DNA of 64,000 nucleotides from CADEDH01 sp965262175. Lineage in GTDB: Bacteria; Actinomycetota; Acidimicrobiia; Acidimicrobiales; SZUA-35. The stretch's first letter is position 1. Each line of letters starts with the position of its first letter. Positions 43,672 through 52,293 of this stretch are shown piece by piece. The stretch lies in the NCBI GenBank assembly GCA_965262175.1, contig CBDHES010000010.1, positions 62,001-126,000 on the forward strand. The letters are read 5' to 3'. A model generated the notes under the pieces. The model was given only the letters and a program-made list of their open reading frames with translations. It did no database searches and was not told the DNA's origin. The position numbers were made by a program, and so were the translations under genes.

Positions 43672-44785
43672 AGTCGTCGAAGAGTGCCCCGGCGAGGCTG
43701 GAGATCGAGGTGCCCCGGCGTGGCTGGCGGATCTCGTGGCGGTCGTAGCCGTTGGTCACGTAGCCGAGGGACAGACCGGTCGTCGGGTCGGCCCAGGCGA
43801 GCTGGCCGCCGGCGCCGTTGTGGCCGAACGCCTCGGGGGCGACCGTGCGGCCGAGCCCCCGGATGTGGCTGTGGCCATCGCCCCCGGCGAGGATGAGCCC
43901 CAACGATCGGTTGGCCGGGACACCCATCGGGTCGGGCAACTCGTTTCGAACCCGACCGGTGGCGTCAGCCAGGATCGACGGGTCCCAGATCCCGGCCGAG
44001 TTGTGGAGCAGTTCCTGATAGAACAGCGCCAGGTCCCGGGCCCGGGCGAACCCGCCTCCACCGGGGACGCCGACCTGGCGGACCGCCGGATCGTTGAACC
44101 GGAGGATCAGGTCGTCGTTCACCTCGGTCGCCGGGAGCTCTCGGACCCCGAACGTCGCCTCGAGCTCGTCAGGCGTTGCCGGCTCGCCGACCAGGACCAG
44201 CTCGGCGATGTCCCCTTGCTGGTCGGGCGACAGGCCGACGATCCGGGGGAGGCCGGCCGGCCCGGTGATCCGCTCCTCGACCACGGTCCGGTAGTCGGAA
44301 CCGGTGACCGCATCGATGATCTCGGCCAGGACCCAGTGGGCGGTGGTCGGGTGGTACTCGAACCGGGTGCCGGGCTCCCAGTTGAGCCGCCACGACCGCA
44401 TTCGCTCCTGGCGGGACGGCCGGTCGTTCCAGGCCGGCGGCCCCATCGGAGCGTGGGGGAAGCCGGAGGTGTGGAGCATGACCTGTTCGATGGTCACCGA
44501 CTCCTTGCCTTCGTCACCAAAGGCCTCGAAGTAGTCGGTGACCCTGTCGGCCACATCGATGGCGCCGTCGGCCATCAGGGTCCACATGACCGAGGCCACG
44601 AACGGCTTGGTCGCCGAGAAGATGCAGTATCGGGTGTCGAGCGTGGCGTCGCCGTAGACCTCCTCGGCGATCAGCTCCCCCTGGTACCCGACGGCGATCT
44701 GGACCGACGGGAGATGGCCCTCGTCGACCTCGCGTCGGGCCCGCTCGAGCAGGGCAGCGATCTTGGTGCCGTCAGGTCCAGCCAT
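43670..44785 (-). CDS. Serine hydrolase (beta-lactamase class C/EstB-like)
   Basis: 371 residues of the beta-lactamase-related serine hydrolase family. Motifs: Ser-x-x-Lys in IFSATKPFVAS (about residue 58), Tyr of the second motif in FEYHPTTAHWV, and His-x-Gly-type third motif in FGHNGAGGQLAWADP. No signal peptide, so cytoplasmic esterase or lactonase activity is more likely than beta-lactam resistance. Starts 9 bases after the MFS gene in the same operon. Confidence 0.87.
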   Translation of the reverse strand: MAGPDGTKIAALLERARREVDEGHLPSVQIAVGYQGELIAEEVYGDATLDTRYCIFSATKPFVASVMWTLMADGAIDVADRVTDYFEAFGDEGKESVTIEQVMLHTSGFPHAPMGPPAWNDRPSRQERMRSWRLNWEPGTRFEYHPTTAHWVLAEIIDAVTGSDYRTVVEERITGPAGLPRIVGLSPDQQGDIAELVLVGEPATPDELEATFGVRELPATEVNDDLILRFNDPAVRQVGVPGGGGFARARDLALFYQELLHNSAGIWDPSILADATGRVRNELPDPMGVPANRSLGLILAGGDGHSHIRGLGRTVAPEAFGHNGAGGQLAWADPTTGLSLGYVTNGYDRHEIRQPRRGTSISSLAGALFDD

Positions 44786-44794
44786 GGCCGAACC

Positions 44795-46096
44795 TTACCC
44801 GGGGGCCTGGACCCGGCGCCCGTTGGCCGGAGCTGGCTCCTCGGCCACGAACAGGAACCAGGTGACGGCGACCGTCACCAGCGCGGCGATCGCCATCATC
44901 GCCCCCGACACCGACGAGGCATCGGCGATCGCCCCACCGACCACCGGTCCCACCACGATGCCGAGGTCGCCCCAGGTCCGGTAGAGGCCCATCGCCGGGC
45001 CCCGGAGATGGGGTGGGGCGATGTCGGCCACGAAGGCCGCCGGGGCCGGTCCCGTCACGTTGGTCCCGACGGCGGCGACGATCAACCCGGCGATGAACCA
45101 ACCGAGGTTGGGCGACAGCGCGGTGAGGGCCACCCCGGCCGCCGCCACGTAGCCGTTGGGCACGATCGCCACCTTCCGCCCGAGCCGGTCGGCCACCCAG
45201 CCGGCCGGCCCGATCAACACGAGGCCGATGGCGCTGAGCCCGGTGAAGATCAGCCCGAGGTCGCCGGTGTCGAGGCCGAACCGGTCGACCCCTTCGAGCG
45301 GGACCAACGTCAGGCGGTAGCCCGATCGCACGGCGAAGATCGAGAAGCTGACGACCCCGACCGCCAGGAACTGCTTTGAGGTCGCAAGGGCCAGACGGCC
45401 GCCCCGGTCACCGGCCCGGCGCTCGGTGGCGGGGTCGGGGTCGGGGTCTCCGACCTCCCGGTCGTCTCGCTGGTCGCCGCCCCCGCCGGCCCCCTGATCG
45501 GCGATGGCGACCGGATCCCCTGTCGGCTCGGTTCGCAGCGTCTCGGGGAGGCGGATGAAGCCGTAGATCGCGGTGGCCACCGCACCGGCTCCGACCACGA
45601 GGAACGGGGCCCGCAGCCCATAGCCCTCAGCGAGCAGGCCTCCGATCGCCGGCCCGACGCTGACACCGAGCAGCAGGGCCGCCTGGTTCGTGGCCATGTA
45701 GCGGGCCCGTCGGTCATCGCCGGCGATGTCGATGAGGTAGATCTGGGCACCGGTCATGTAGAGCGCCGACCCCGCACCGGCAACCACCCGCCACGCCAGC
45801 AGCACCCAGATCGACGGTGCCAGGCCCGACCCGACCATCCCGAGGGCGGTGATCAGCGGCCCGCCGACGAGCAGGACCCGCCGGCCGAACCGGTCGGCGA
45901 GGATCCCGGCCGGGATGTTGAGCACCAGCCGGGCGAGGCCGAACACGGTCAAGGTGAGCCCGACGACGGTGGCCGTGACCCCGAAGTCGCGGGCGAAGAG
46001 CGGGAGCACGGGGGAGATCACCCCCTGACCGGCCATGACCAGCACGGTCGAGGAGCAGATCACCAGGAGCCGCTCGTCGCCGAAGCGATCGGTCAC
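44795..46096 (-). CDS. MFS transporter
   Basis: 433 residues, 12 predicted helices. The loop 2-3 signature appears as GILADRFGRRVLLVGG and is repeated in the second half as GWVADRLGRKVAIVPNG. The central loop is long and acidic (QGAGGGGDQRDDREVGDPDPDPATERR). It resembles drug/metabolite efflux MFS proteins of the TetA/Bmr type. Lies between the RraA-like gene (50-base gap) and the serine hydrolase gene (9-base gap). Confidence 0.9.
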   Translation of the reverse strand: MTDRFGDERLLVICSSTVLVMAGQGVISPVLPLFARDFGVTATVVGLTLTVFGLARLVLNIPAGILADRFGRRVLLVGGPLITALGMVGSGLAPSIWVLLAWRVVAGAGSALYMTGAQIYLIDIAGDDRRARYMATNQAALLLGVSVGPAIGGLLAEGYGLRAPFLVVGAGAVATAIYGFIRLPETLRTEPTGDPVAIADQGAGGGGDQRDDREVGDPDPDPATERRAGDRGGRLALATSKQFLAVGVVSFSIFAVRSGYRLTLVPLEGVDRFGLDTGDLGLIFTGLSAIGLVLIGPAGWVADRLGRKVAIVPNGYVAAAGVALTALSPNLGWFIAGLIVAAVGTNVTGPAPAAFVADIAPPHLRGPAMGLYRTWGDLGIVVGPVVGGAIADASSVSGAMMAIAALVTVAVTWFLFVAEEPAPANGRRVQAPG

Positions 46097-46146
46097 GGCT
46101 CGGATCAGTCGGGGCGGTCGCCTGGCCGGCTCGGCCGGCGAGCGGC

Positions 46147-46845
46147 TCAGTGTCCCGCCCGGCCGCCGAGCAGCTCCCGGAGCACGGCGGCCGAGAAGTC
46201 GTCCCGGCGGGCGGCATCGATGAGGCGACGTTCGGCGTCGGCGATCTCGGCCGCCGCGGTCGGGAGCTCTGTAGCGTGGGCGTGGGGGATGACGACCGCC
46301 CCGTGGCGGTCGGCGTGGATCAGGTCGCCCGGGCGGACCGTCATGCCGTGGACCGTCACCGTGACGCCGTGCTCGATGACCCGGACATGGGCATGCGACG
46401 GGTTGGCCATGCCAGCCAGCATCTGGAAGCCGGGGGCGGCATCGTCGAGGTCGCGGACGCTCCCGTTGGTGATGACGCCGAGCGAGCCGAGACCCTGGTG
46501 GATCGTGGTGTTGACCTCACCCCACCACGCCCCATAGCCGGGGACGGCGTCGAGGTCCTCGATGACGGTGATCGTCGGACCGGGGCCGGACTCGATGTGG
46601 TCGTAGTAGTCGAGGCGGGCTGCGGTGTCGTCCTCCGGTGAGCGATCGGAGGGGTACATGGCCCGGATCGTGCCGGTCCGGGCGTAGCCGACGATCGGGG
46701 CCAGCCCGGGACGGGGGCAGAAGAACGGGGCGACGGTGAACCCACCGGCCCGGCGACCGGGGGCCACGACCTCGAGGGCGTTGCAGATCGTCGGGGTGTC
46801 GAGGGCCCGGAGCGCGGCCAACTCCGTCTCGGTCAGCGCCGTCAT
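46147..46845 (-). CDS. RraA-family protein (aldolase/RNase E regulator-like)
   Basis: 232 residues. Conserved RraA-fold parts are LRALDTPTICNALE at the start, GSLGVITNGSVRDLDD (the G-x-x-x-x-G-x-x-R-D substrate/metal site of the HMG/CHA aldolase branch) and VRPGDLIHADRHGAVVIP. In actinobacteria such proteins are more likely 4-hydroxy-4-methyl-2-oxoglutarate aldolase-like enzymes than RNase E regulators. The start overlaps the desaturase stop (46842-46845). Confidence 0.87.
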   Translation of the reverse strand: MTALTETELAALRALDTPTICNALEVVAPGRRAGGFTVAPFFCPRPGLAPIVGYARTGTIRAMYPSDRSPEDDTAARLDYYDHIESGPGPTITVIEDLDAVPGYGAWWGEVNTTIHQGLGSLGVITNGSVRDLDDAAPGFQMLAGMANPSHAHVRVIEHGVTVTVHGMTVRPGDLIHADRHGAVVIPHAHATELPTAAAEIADAERRLIDAARRDDFSAAVLRELLGGRAGH

Positions 46846-47912
46846 GCTGCACCCATCGGGACGGGATCGGTCTGGGCCGGGCCCGCCGACAGGGCGGTCC
46901 ACAGCGCCCGGTAGGTGGGCCAGGTCGACTCGTCGGTCACCCATCCCGAGGCGACCAGCTCGTCGTGGAGCTTGGGGAGGTTCCAGCACGGGACCCCCAT
47001 GTCGACGTGGTGGGCCAGGTGCCACCCGACGTTGTAGGGGACCATGAAGAACCGGGGGAGGAACGTCTGACGGACGTGGTGGGTCGTCTTGCGCCGGTCG
47101 CCGGATCGCATCATGCCCCCGTGCTCGGCGATCGCTCGCAGTCGGTTCACGACCCGCCACGAGGTCAGCCACGGCAGGAGCCAGAGCAGGAGGTAGACCT
47201 CGATGTGGCCGGTGACGAGGGCGATGGCCACCAGGACCGCCTGAGCGCCCAGGATGCGGAGGGCGACCGGCCTCCTCTGGGCGTCGCCGACCCCCCGGAG
47301 GAGGCCCTTGAGGATCTTCCACCCCGACTGGCCGGTGGCGTCGCGGATCAGCTTGCGACGGAGCGAGGCCCGGCTGATCGGGTAGCCGGCGTACAGCCCG
47401 GTATCGGGCTCGGCGGGGCCCAGCTCGTCGCGGTGGTGATCGAGGTGGCCCCGGCGGTACAGCTCGAACGGCACCAAGGCGTGGTAGGACAACAACCACT
47501 TCCCGACGACGTCGTTGACCCTCACGTTGGAGAACAGGGTCCGGTGGACCGCCTCGTGGCCGAGGATGTTGAACCGGACGTGGGCCCTGGTCATCAGCAC
47601 GAAGGCGACGACGTACACCAGCGGGTTGGCCAACCAGGCGGCCACCACGGCCACGGCGATCGTCTCGGCCCACAGGGCGACCACGGCGAAGGCGGCCCGA
47701 CCGTTGGGGATCCGGCGTAGCTCGGCCCGGATCTCCGGCACGGCCTTGCCGTTGGCCAGCAGGCGGTCGGTGGGCAGCACGGCGGGCAGGGCCGACGCCG
47801 GCGGCACCATTCCCCCCATGCCCCGGGCGACCTGGGGCTTGTCGGCCGGGCCGTCGGTCGATACCGACGGGCCGGCCCGCCGGTCCTCGGTGCGTGGTTC
47901 GTCGACCGCCAT
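46842..47912 (-). CDS. Membrane fatty acid desaturase/hydroxylase family protein
   Basis: 356 residues. The three histidine boxes of the diiron FA_desaturase family are present: GHEAVHR, GHLDHHRDE and HLAHHVDMG, separated by two paired hydrophobic regions. The N-terminal 70 residues are hydrophilic. Acts in the membrane on an acyl chain, sphingoid base or other lipid, or on carotenoid-type substrates. ATG at 47912 is used; an ATG three codons upstream is equally possible. First gene of the leftward operon; divergent from the ABC exporter. Confidence 0.88.
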   Translation of the reverse strand: MAVDEPRTEDRRAGPSVSTDGPADKPQVARGMGGMVPPASALPAVLPTDRLLANGKAVPEIRAELRRIPNGRAAFAVVALWAETIAVAVVAAWLANPLVYVVAFVLMTRAHVRFNILGHEAVHRTLFSNVRVNDVVGKWLLSYHALVPFELYRRGHLDHHRDELGPAEPDTGLYAGYPISRASLRRKLIRDATGQSGWKILKGLLRGVGDAQRRPVALRILGAQAVLVAIALVTGHIEVYLLLWLLPWLTSWRVVNRLRAIAEHGGMMRSGDRRKTTHHVRQTFLPRFFMVPYNVGWHLAHHVDMGVPCWNLPKLHDELVASGWVTDESTWPTYRALWTALSAGPAQTDPVPMGAA

Positions 47913-48011
47913 GCCCGCCATCCTACGGACCGAATCGCTCCGAGGAGAAAAAGGGGGTGGCTTCGCCTCGTGCCGGGTCGTCGTCCCCTCGGATGACGGG
48001 CCAATCGCCAT

Positions 48012-48040
48012 CGAGAACGACGACAACCAGGTCGTTCTCG
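48012..48040. promoter_or_regulatory. 10-bp perfect inverted repeat upstream of ABC exporter
   Basis: CGAGAACGAC (48012-48021) and GTCGTTCTCG (48031-48040) form a perfect inverted repeat with a 9-base spacer, ending 16 bases before the exporter ATG. Size and position fit an operator for a TetR- or MarR-type regulator, or a leader hairpin near the ribosome site. No regulator gene is adjacent. Confidence 0.5.
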
Positions 48041-48056
48041 GCCTAGACAGGGGTGC

Positions 48057-49052
48057 ATGAGCAACGGGAATGACGGTGGCCTGGCCATCGACGCCGCCGG
48101 CGTCATCAAGCGGTACGGGAGTCGGGAGGTCGTCCGAGGCGTCGACCTCCAGGTTGCGACGGGGGAGATCGTCGCCTTCCTCGGGCCGAACGGCGCCGGC
48201 AAGACGACCACGATCGAGATTCTCGAGGGGTTCCGACCCCGCGATGGGGGTGAGGTGCGGGTCCTCGGTCAGGACCCGGCCGAGGCGCCGCTGTCGTGGA
48301 AGGAGCGGATCGGCATCGTGCTCCAGGAGTCGGAGCCGACGCCGGAGCTGACGACCCTCGAGTCGCTCCAGGTCCAGGCCGGGTACTACCGACGCCCCCT
48401 GGTGCCGGCCGAGGTCCTCGACCTGGTCGGCCTCGGTGAGAGCGCCGAGGTTCGCACCAGGAAGCTCTCGGGCGGCCAGCGGCGGCGGCTCGACCTGGCG
48501 ATGGCCCTGGTCGGCGACCCCGATCTGATCTTCCTCGACGAGCCCACCACCGGCTTCGACCCGACGGCCCGGCGGGAGTCGTGGGGCATGATCAACCAGC
48601 TCCGGGAGTTGGGCAAGACGGTCCTCCTCACCACCCACTACATGGACGAGGCGGAGAAGCTGGCCGATCGGATCGTGGTCATCGCCGCCGGCGAGATCGT
48701 CGCCGCCGGCACTGCCGGTGAACTGGTCGACGTCGTCGACGCCCCGACCGTCGTCTCGTGGCGCCCGTCGCCCGGCTCGCCCCCACCCCCACCGACCGTC
48801 GGCGGCCGGTCCGACGGCTCGGGGCTGATGGTCGTCGAGGTCGCCAACGACGGCGATGAGCCCCTCCGCCGCCTCCAGGCCCTCACCACCTGGGCCCTGG
48901 AACAGGGCATCGACCTGCCCGAGCTGCAGGTGAAGCGCCCGACGCTGGAGGACGTCTACCTCCGTCTCACCGCCTCGGCCGATCGGGCCGAGGGGTCGGC
49001 CCCGTCCACCACCGACGCAACCGATGCAACCGACGAGAGGAGCCTCGCATGA
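48057..49052 (+). CDS. ABC exporter ATPase (multidrug type)
   Basis: 331 residues. Walker A GPNGAGKTTTIE, signature LSGGQRRRLDLAMAL, Walker B LIFLDEPTTGFDP, H-loop LTTHYMDEA. The C-terminal extension of about 100 residues resembles the DrrA/CcmA-type tail and contains Pro/Gly-rich linker sequence. Partner of the ABC-2 permease, whose start overlaps its stop (49049-49052). Exports a drug, lipid or polysaccharide; substrate unknown. Confidence 0.92.
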   Translation: MSNGNDGGLAIDAAGVIKRYGSREVVRGVDLQVATGEIVAFLGPNGAGKTTTIEILEGFRPRDGGEVRVLGQDPAEAPLSWKERIGIVLQESEPTPELTTLESLQVQAGYYRRPLVPAEVLDLVGLGESAEVRTRKLSGGQRRRLDLAMALVGDPDLIFLDEPTTGFDPTARRESWGMINQLRELGKTVLLTTHYMDEAEKLADRIVVIAAGEIVAAGTAGELVDVVDAPTVVSWRPSPGSPPPPPTVGGRSDGSGLMVVEVANDGDEPLRRLQALTTWALEQGIDLPELQVKRPTLEDVYLRLTASADRAEGSAPSTTDATDATDERSLA

Positions 49053-49813
49053 GCGCCGTCGCCCAACTCCGCCACCAGGTCAGCACCGACCTGCTGATCT
49101 TCCGCCGGAACCCGGCGGCGGCCTTCTTCACCGTCGTCCTCCCCCTGATCTTCCTGGTGATCTTCACCTCGGTGTTCGGCAACGAGACCCTGGCCAGCGG
49201 GGCCAAGCTGGCCACGTTCTACGTTCCCGGGATCCTGGCGCTGGCCATCGTGTCGGCCACGCTGGTCAACCTGGCCATCACGATGACCGCCCGCCGGGAG
49301 CGGGGGGTTCTGAAGCGCCTCCGGGCCACCCCGATCCCGCCCCGGACGTTCATCGTCTCCCAGGGGGTGGCCGGGTTCGTGATCTCGGTGCTGATGACGG
49401 TGCTGATCTACGTGATCGGCCGCATCCTCTACGGGGTCGAGCTGAACCTGTCGACGATCCCCAGCCTGCTGGTGACCCTACTGATCGGTGCCGTGTCGCT
49501 GTCGGCCCTGGGCCTGGCCATGACGGCCATCATCCCCTCGGAGGACGCAGCGCCGGCGGTGACCAACGCCGTCGTGTTGCCGCTCTACTTCATGAGCGGT
49601 GTCTTCATCCCGACGTCGTCGCTGCCCGACTGGGTGATCACCGTCAGCCGGTTCTTCCCCATCTACCACCTGAACGTGGCGCTCCAGGGCAACTTCGACC
49701 CGTTCCTCGAGGGCCAGCACTGGCCGGTCGGCAACTGGCTGGTCCTGCTGGCATGGGGAATCCCGGCGATCCTGGTGTCGCTCCGGTTCTTCCGGTGGGT
49801 TCCCCGGCGGTGA
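49049..49813 (+). CDS. ABC-2 type exporter permease
   Basis: 254 residues with six helices in the ABC-2 pattern: DLLIFRRNPAAAFFTVVLP start, the RERGVLKRLRATPIPPRTF cytoplasmic element that docks on the ATPase, and PLYFMSGVFIPTSSLPDW before the last helices. Forms a dimeric exporter with the preceding ATPase. Confidence 0.92.
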   Translation: MSAVAQLRHQVSTDLLIFRRNPAAAFFTVVLPLIFLVIFTSVFGNETLASGAKLATFYVPGILALAIVSATLVNLAITMTARRERGVLKRLRATPIPPRTFIVSQGVAGFVISVLMTVLIYVIGRILYGVELNLSTIPSLLVTLLIGAVSLSALGLAMTAIIPSEDAAPAVTNAVVLPLYFMSGVFIPTSSLPDWVITVSRFFPIYHLNVALQGNFDPFLEGQHWPVGNWLVLLAWGIPAILVSLRFFRWVPRR

Positions 49814-49829
49814 GGCGGGGTGGACCGCT

Positions 49830-50585
49830 TCAGCGGTCGCGGCTCAGTCGGACGATCCGGCCGGCCCGGAACGTCTCGCCGCTGTGGGTGAGGTCGTAGG
49901 TTCCCCGTTCCTCGACCTGCCACTGGGGGTTGGCGGCATGCCACTCCCGGAAGGCCTGCTCGACCCCGACGCCCCGGCTGCGGCCGGTGGTCGGGTCGAA
50001 GTTGCCGCCGGTGAACCAGTCGTCGAACACGACCCATGCCACGTCGTCGAGGAGGTCGGTCAGGAACGTCAGGACCGGGACGGTCGAGGAGTAGGCGTCG
50101 GCGTCGAGCATGGCGACATGCACCGTGCCGACCTCGGCCCCCAGCTCGGGGGTCAGGGTCTCGTCGAACCACCCCTCGATGAGGCGGACCTCATCGACGG
50201 GCACCCCGTGTCGGCGGAGGTTGCGCCGGGTCACCGGTAGGGGGCAGGTGAAGTCGCCGGCCGACCAGTCGCCGACGTCGGACTCGACCGTGGTCGGCAA
50301 CCCCTCGAACGAGTCGGCTCCGAAGATCCTGGTCTCGAGGCCGAACCCGGTGACGGTGGCGTGCCAGATCGACATCGACTGGCCGGTGAAGACCCCGGCC
50401 TCGAAGTAGGTCAAGGGGCCGTCGACCCGGGCCGCCTGATCGAGGGCGGCCATGGCGAAGTAGCGCCGCAGGTCGGTCTCGGGGACCAGCTTCGGGTACG
50501 TCCCGGTCGCCAGCCGAACCTCCCGCCACAGGGGTCGGACGGTGTCGGTGACCCGAGTCGTCACCGAACGCATCGTGCTGGCCAT
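49830..50585 (-). CDS. TylF/MycF-like O-methyltransferase family protein
   Basis: 251 residues of the macrocin-O-methyltransferase (TylF) family. The SAM-binding start is TYFEAGVFTGQSMSIW (E-x-G-V-x-x-G), followed by IFGADSFEGLP, VHVAMLDADAYSSTVPVL and VVFDDWFTGG, which carry the metal-site Asp residues of the family (D-A-D and D-D). Known members methylate sugar hydroxyls; many in bacteria are of unknown target. No glycosyl or polyketide cluster surrounds it. A 6-bp hairpin (GACCGC TTCA GCGGTC) overlaps its stop. Confidence 0.85.
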   Translation of the reverse strand: MASTMRSVTTRVTDTVRPLWREVRLATGTYPKLVPETDLRRYFAMAALDQAARVDGPLTYFEAGVFTGQSMSIWHATVTGFGLETRIFGADSFEGLPTTVESDVGDWSAGDFTCPLPVTRRNLRRHGVPVDEVRLIEGWFDETLTPELGAEVGTVHVAMLDADAYSSTVPVLTFLTDLLDDVAWVVFDDWFTGGNFDPTTGRSRGVGVEQAFREWHAANPQWQVEERGTYDLTHSGETFRAGRIVRLSRDR

Positions 50586-50679
50586 GGGTAACCTCCCGCG
50601 CTGTCGGACCCTGCGCCGCTCGCCGGGTTTCAGGCTACGGGATGACTCCGACCGTCGCCCCGACTCGGGCGGGAAGTCC

Positions 50680-52176
50680 TCAGCCGTCGAGGATGGTCGA
50701 CACCGCGGTGATCAGCTCGGCCCGGGGCACGGTCGTCTGGACGTCGGCCGCCTCAAGCCACTCGTCGCGGTCCTCGATGCCCTGGGACACCTCCTTGCCG
50801 TAGCGGAGGTTCTTGATCACGACCGTGTCGGCGTCGAACTCGTCGCTCCCGGCGATGACGGCCACCGCCGAGCCCCGCCGGTCGGCGTACTTGAGCTGGT
50901 TGCCGAGGTTCTTCTTGCCCATGAACAGCTCGGCGGCGATCCCGGCCCGCCGGAGCTCGGTCGCCATGGCCTGGTAGTCGGCCAGGCGGTCGGTGTCCAT
51001 GACGGTAACGATCACCGGCCCGGGCGCCCGGTCGGCGTCGAGGCGGCCCAGCGCCCGGAGGGCGGCCAGCAGGCGGTCGACCCCGATGCTGGCTCCGCAG
51101 GCCGGCACCTCCTGGCCGGTGAACCGCTTGACCAGGTCGTCGTACCGGCCGCCGCCGGCCACCGAGCCGAACGACGGGGCGCCGTCGGTTCCGTCGTCGA
51201 TGGTGAGGACGGCCTCGAACACCGGGCCGGTGTAGTAGTCGAGGCCCCGGACCACCGTCGGATCGATCTCGACCCGGTCACCGTCGAGGCCCGACGCCGT
51301 CAGCAGCTCATCGATCCGGGTCAGCTCGTCGACCCCCTCCCGGCCCTCGACATCGTCGCCGACCAGGTCGCTCAGCCGGGCCAGGACCTCGGTGCGGGAC
51401 GCCGCCCCGTCGCCGGCGGCGACGAACCCGACGATGCGATCGATCTGGTCGTCGGCGAGGCCGACGCCGTCGGTGAAGTCGCCGCTGTCGTCCATCCGGC
51501 CCTTGCCCAGCAACTCCCGGACGCCATCGAGGCCGACCCGGTCGAGCTTGTCGACCGACCGGAGGACCTGCCCCCGGACGGCGGCCACCTCCTCGGCGGA
51601 GACGTCACCGGTGTCGGCGCCGATCCCGGCCTGGGACAGGATCCCGTTCAGGACCTTGCGGTCGTTGATGCGGATCACGTAGTCGCCCCGGGCGATCCCG
51701 ACCGCCTCCAGCGCGTCGGCCAGCAGGGCGCACACCTCGGCGTCGACCACCATCGACCGGCTCCCGACGGTGTCGAAGTCGCACTGGTAGAACTGCCGGA
51801 ACCGGCCCGGCCCCGGCTTCTCCTGACGGAACACGGGGCCCACCTGGTAGCGCCGGTACGGGGTCACGAGCTCGTTGCGGTTCTGGGCCACGTAGCGGGC
51901 CAGGGGAGCGGTCAGGTCGTAGCGGAGGGCGACCCAGGCGTCGTCGTCGTCCCGGAAGGCGAACACGCCCTCGCCGGGGCGGTCCTTGTCGGGTAGGAAC
52001 TTGCCGAGGGCATCGAGGTACTCGACCGCCGGCGTCTCCAGGGGCTGGAATCCGTAGAGCCGGTACACGGCCAGGATCTGGTCGATCATCGCCGCCCGGT
52101 CGGCCACGTCGGCCCCCGCCCGATCGACGAAGCCCCGGGGCAACCGAGCCTGTGGACGCTTCACCTTCTTCGCCAC
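50680..52176 (-). CDS. hisS: Histidyl-tRNA synthetase, divergent alphaproteobacterial type
   Basis: 498-residue class II synthetase that charges tRNA-His. Motif 1 region LPRGFVDRAG, motif 2 GPVFRQEKPGPGRFRQFYQ, HisA motif RGLDYYTGPVFE, and AGGGRYDDLVKRF are present, then an anticodon-binding domain. Usual bacterial HisRS has about 420-430 residues and a motif 2 loop with R-P-Q-x-G-R; here it is K-P-G-P-G-R, and an insert of about 80 residues separates the motif 2 core from HisA. These are features of the HisRS branch known from many Alphaproteobacteria whose tRNA-His lacks G-1. It lies 28 bases downstream of a matching tRNA-His. Confidence 0.93.
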   Translation of the reverse strand: MAKKVKRPQARLPRGFVDRAGADVADRAAMIDQILAVYRLYGFQPLETPAVEYLDALGKFLPDKDRPGEGVFAFRDDDDAWVALRYDLTAPLARYVAQNRNELVTPYRRYQVGPVFRQEKPGPGRFRQFYQCDFDTVGSRSMVVDAEVCALLADALEAVGIARGDYVIRINDRKVLNGILSQAGIGADTGDVSAEEVAAVRGQVLRSVDKLDRVGLDGVRELLGKGRMDDSGDFTDGVGLADDQIDRIVGFVAAGDGAASRTEVLARLSDLVGDDVEGREGVDELTRIDELLTASGLDGDRVEIDPTVVRGLDYYTGPVFEAVLTIDDGTDGAPSFGSVAGGGRYDDLVKRFTGQEVPACGASIGVDRLLAALRALGRLDADRAPGPVIVTVMDTDRLADYQAMATELRRAGIAAELFMGKKNLGNQLKYADRRGSAVAVIAGSDEFDADTVVIKNLRYGKEVSQGIEDRDEWLEAADVQTTVPRAELITAVSTILDG

Positions 52177-52204
52177 TGCTCACCACCCGGTGCCGATTCC
52201 CTCG

Positions 52205-52278
52205 TACTGCCGATGGGGCTTGAACCCATGACCTCCAGATCCACAATCTGGCGCTCTAGCCAACTGAGCTACGGCAGC
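52205..52278 (-). tRNA. tRNA-His (GTG) lacking G-1:C73
   Basis: Complete cloverleaf on the minus strand: acceptor GCTGCCG/CGGCAGT, D-arm GCTC/GAGC, anticodon stem CCAGA/TCTGG with anticodon GTG, T-arm ATGGG/CCCAT. CCA is not encoded. The base at -1 is A, the discriminator (73) is A, and the first pair is G1:U72. Nearly all bacterial tRNA-His genes encode G-1 opposite C73, the main HisRS identity element; this one instead matches the form known from a clade of Alphaproteobacteria. It lies 15 bases after the DNA methyltransferase stop and 28 before hisS. Confidence 0.97.
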
Positions 52279-52293
52279 TCGTAGCTCCCGACT

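Noticed and set aside
43670..44785. Beta-lactamase conferring antibiotic resistance
   Set aside because: No signal peptide or periplasmic targeting, and the motifs fit the broad serine hydrolase/EstB group.
50680..52176. HisZ (regulatory HisRS paralogue partnering a short HisG)
   Set aside because: The protein has full motif 2, the LDYYTG HisA motif and an anticodon-binding domain, and the nearby HisG is the long form with its own regulatory domain.
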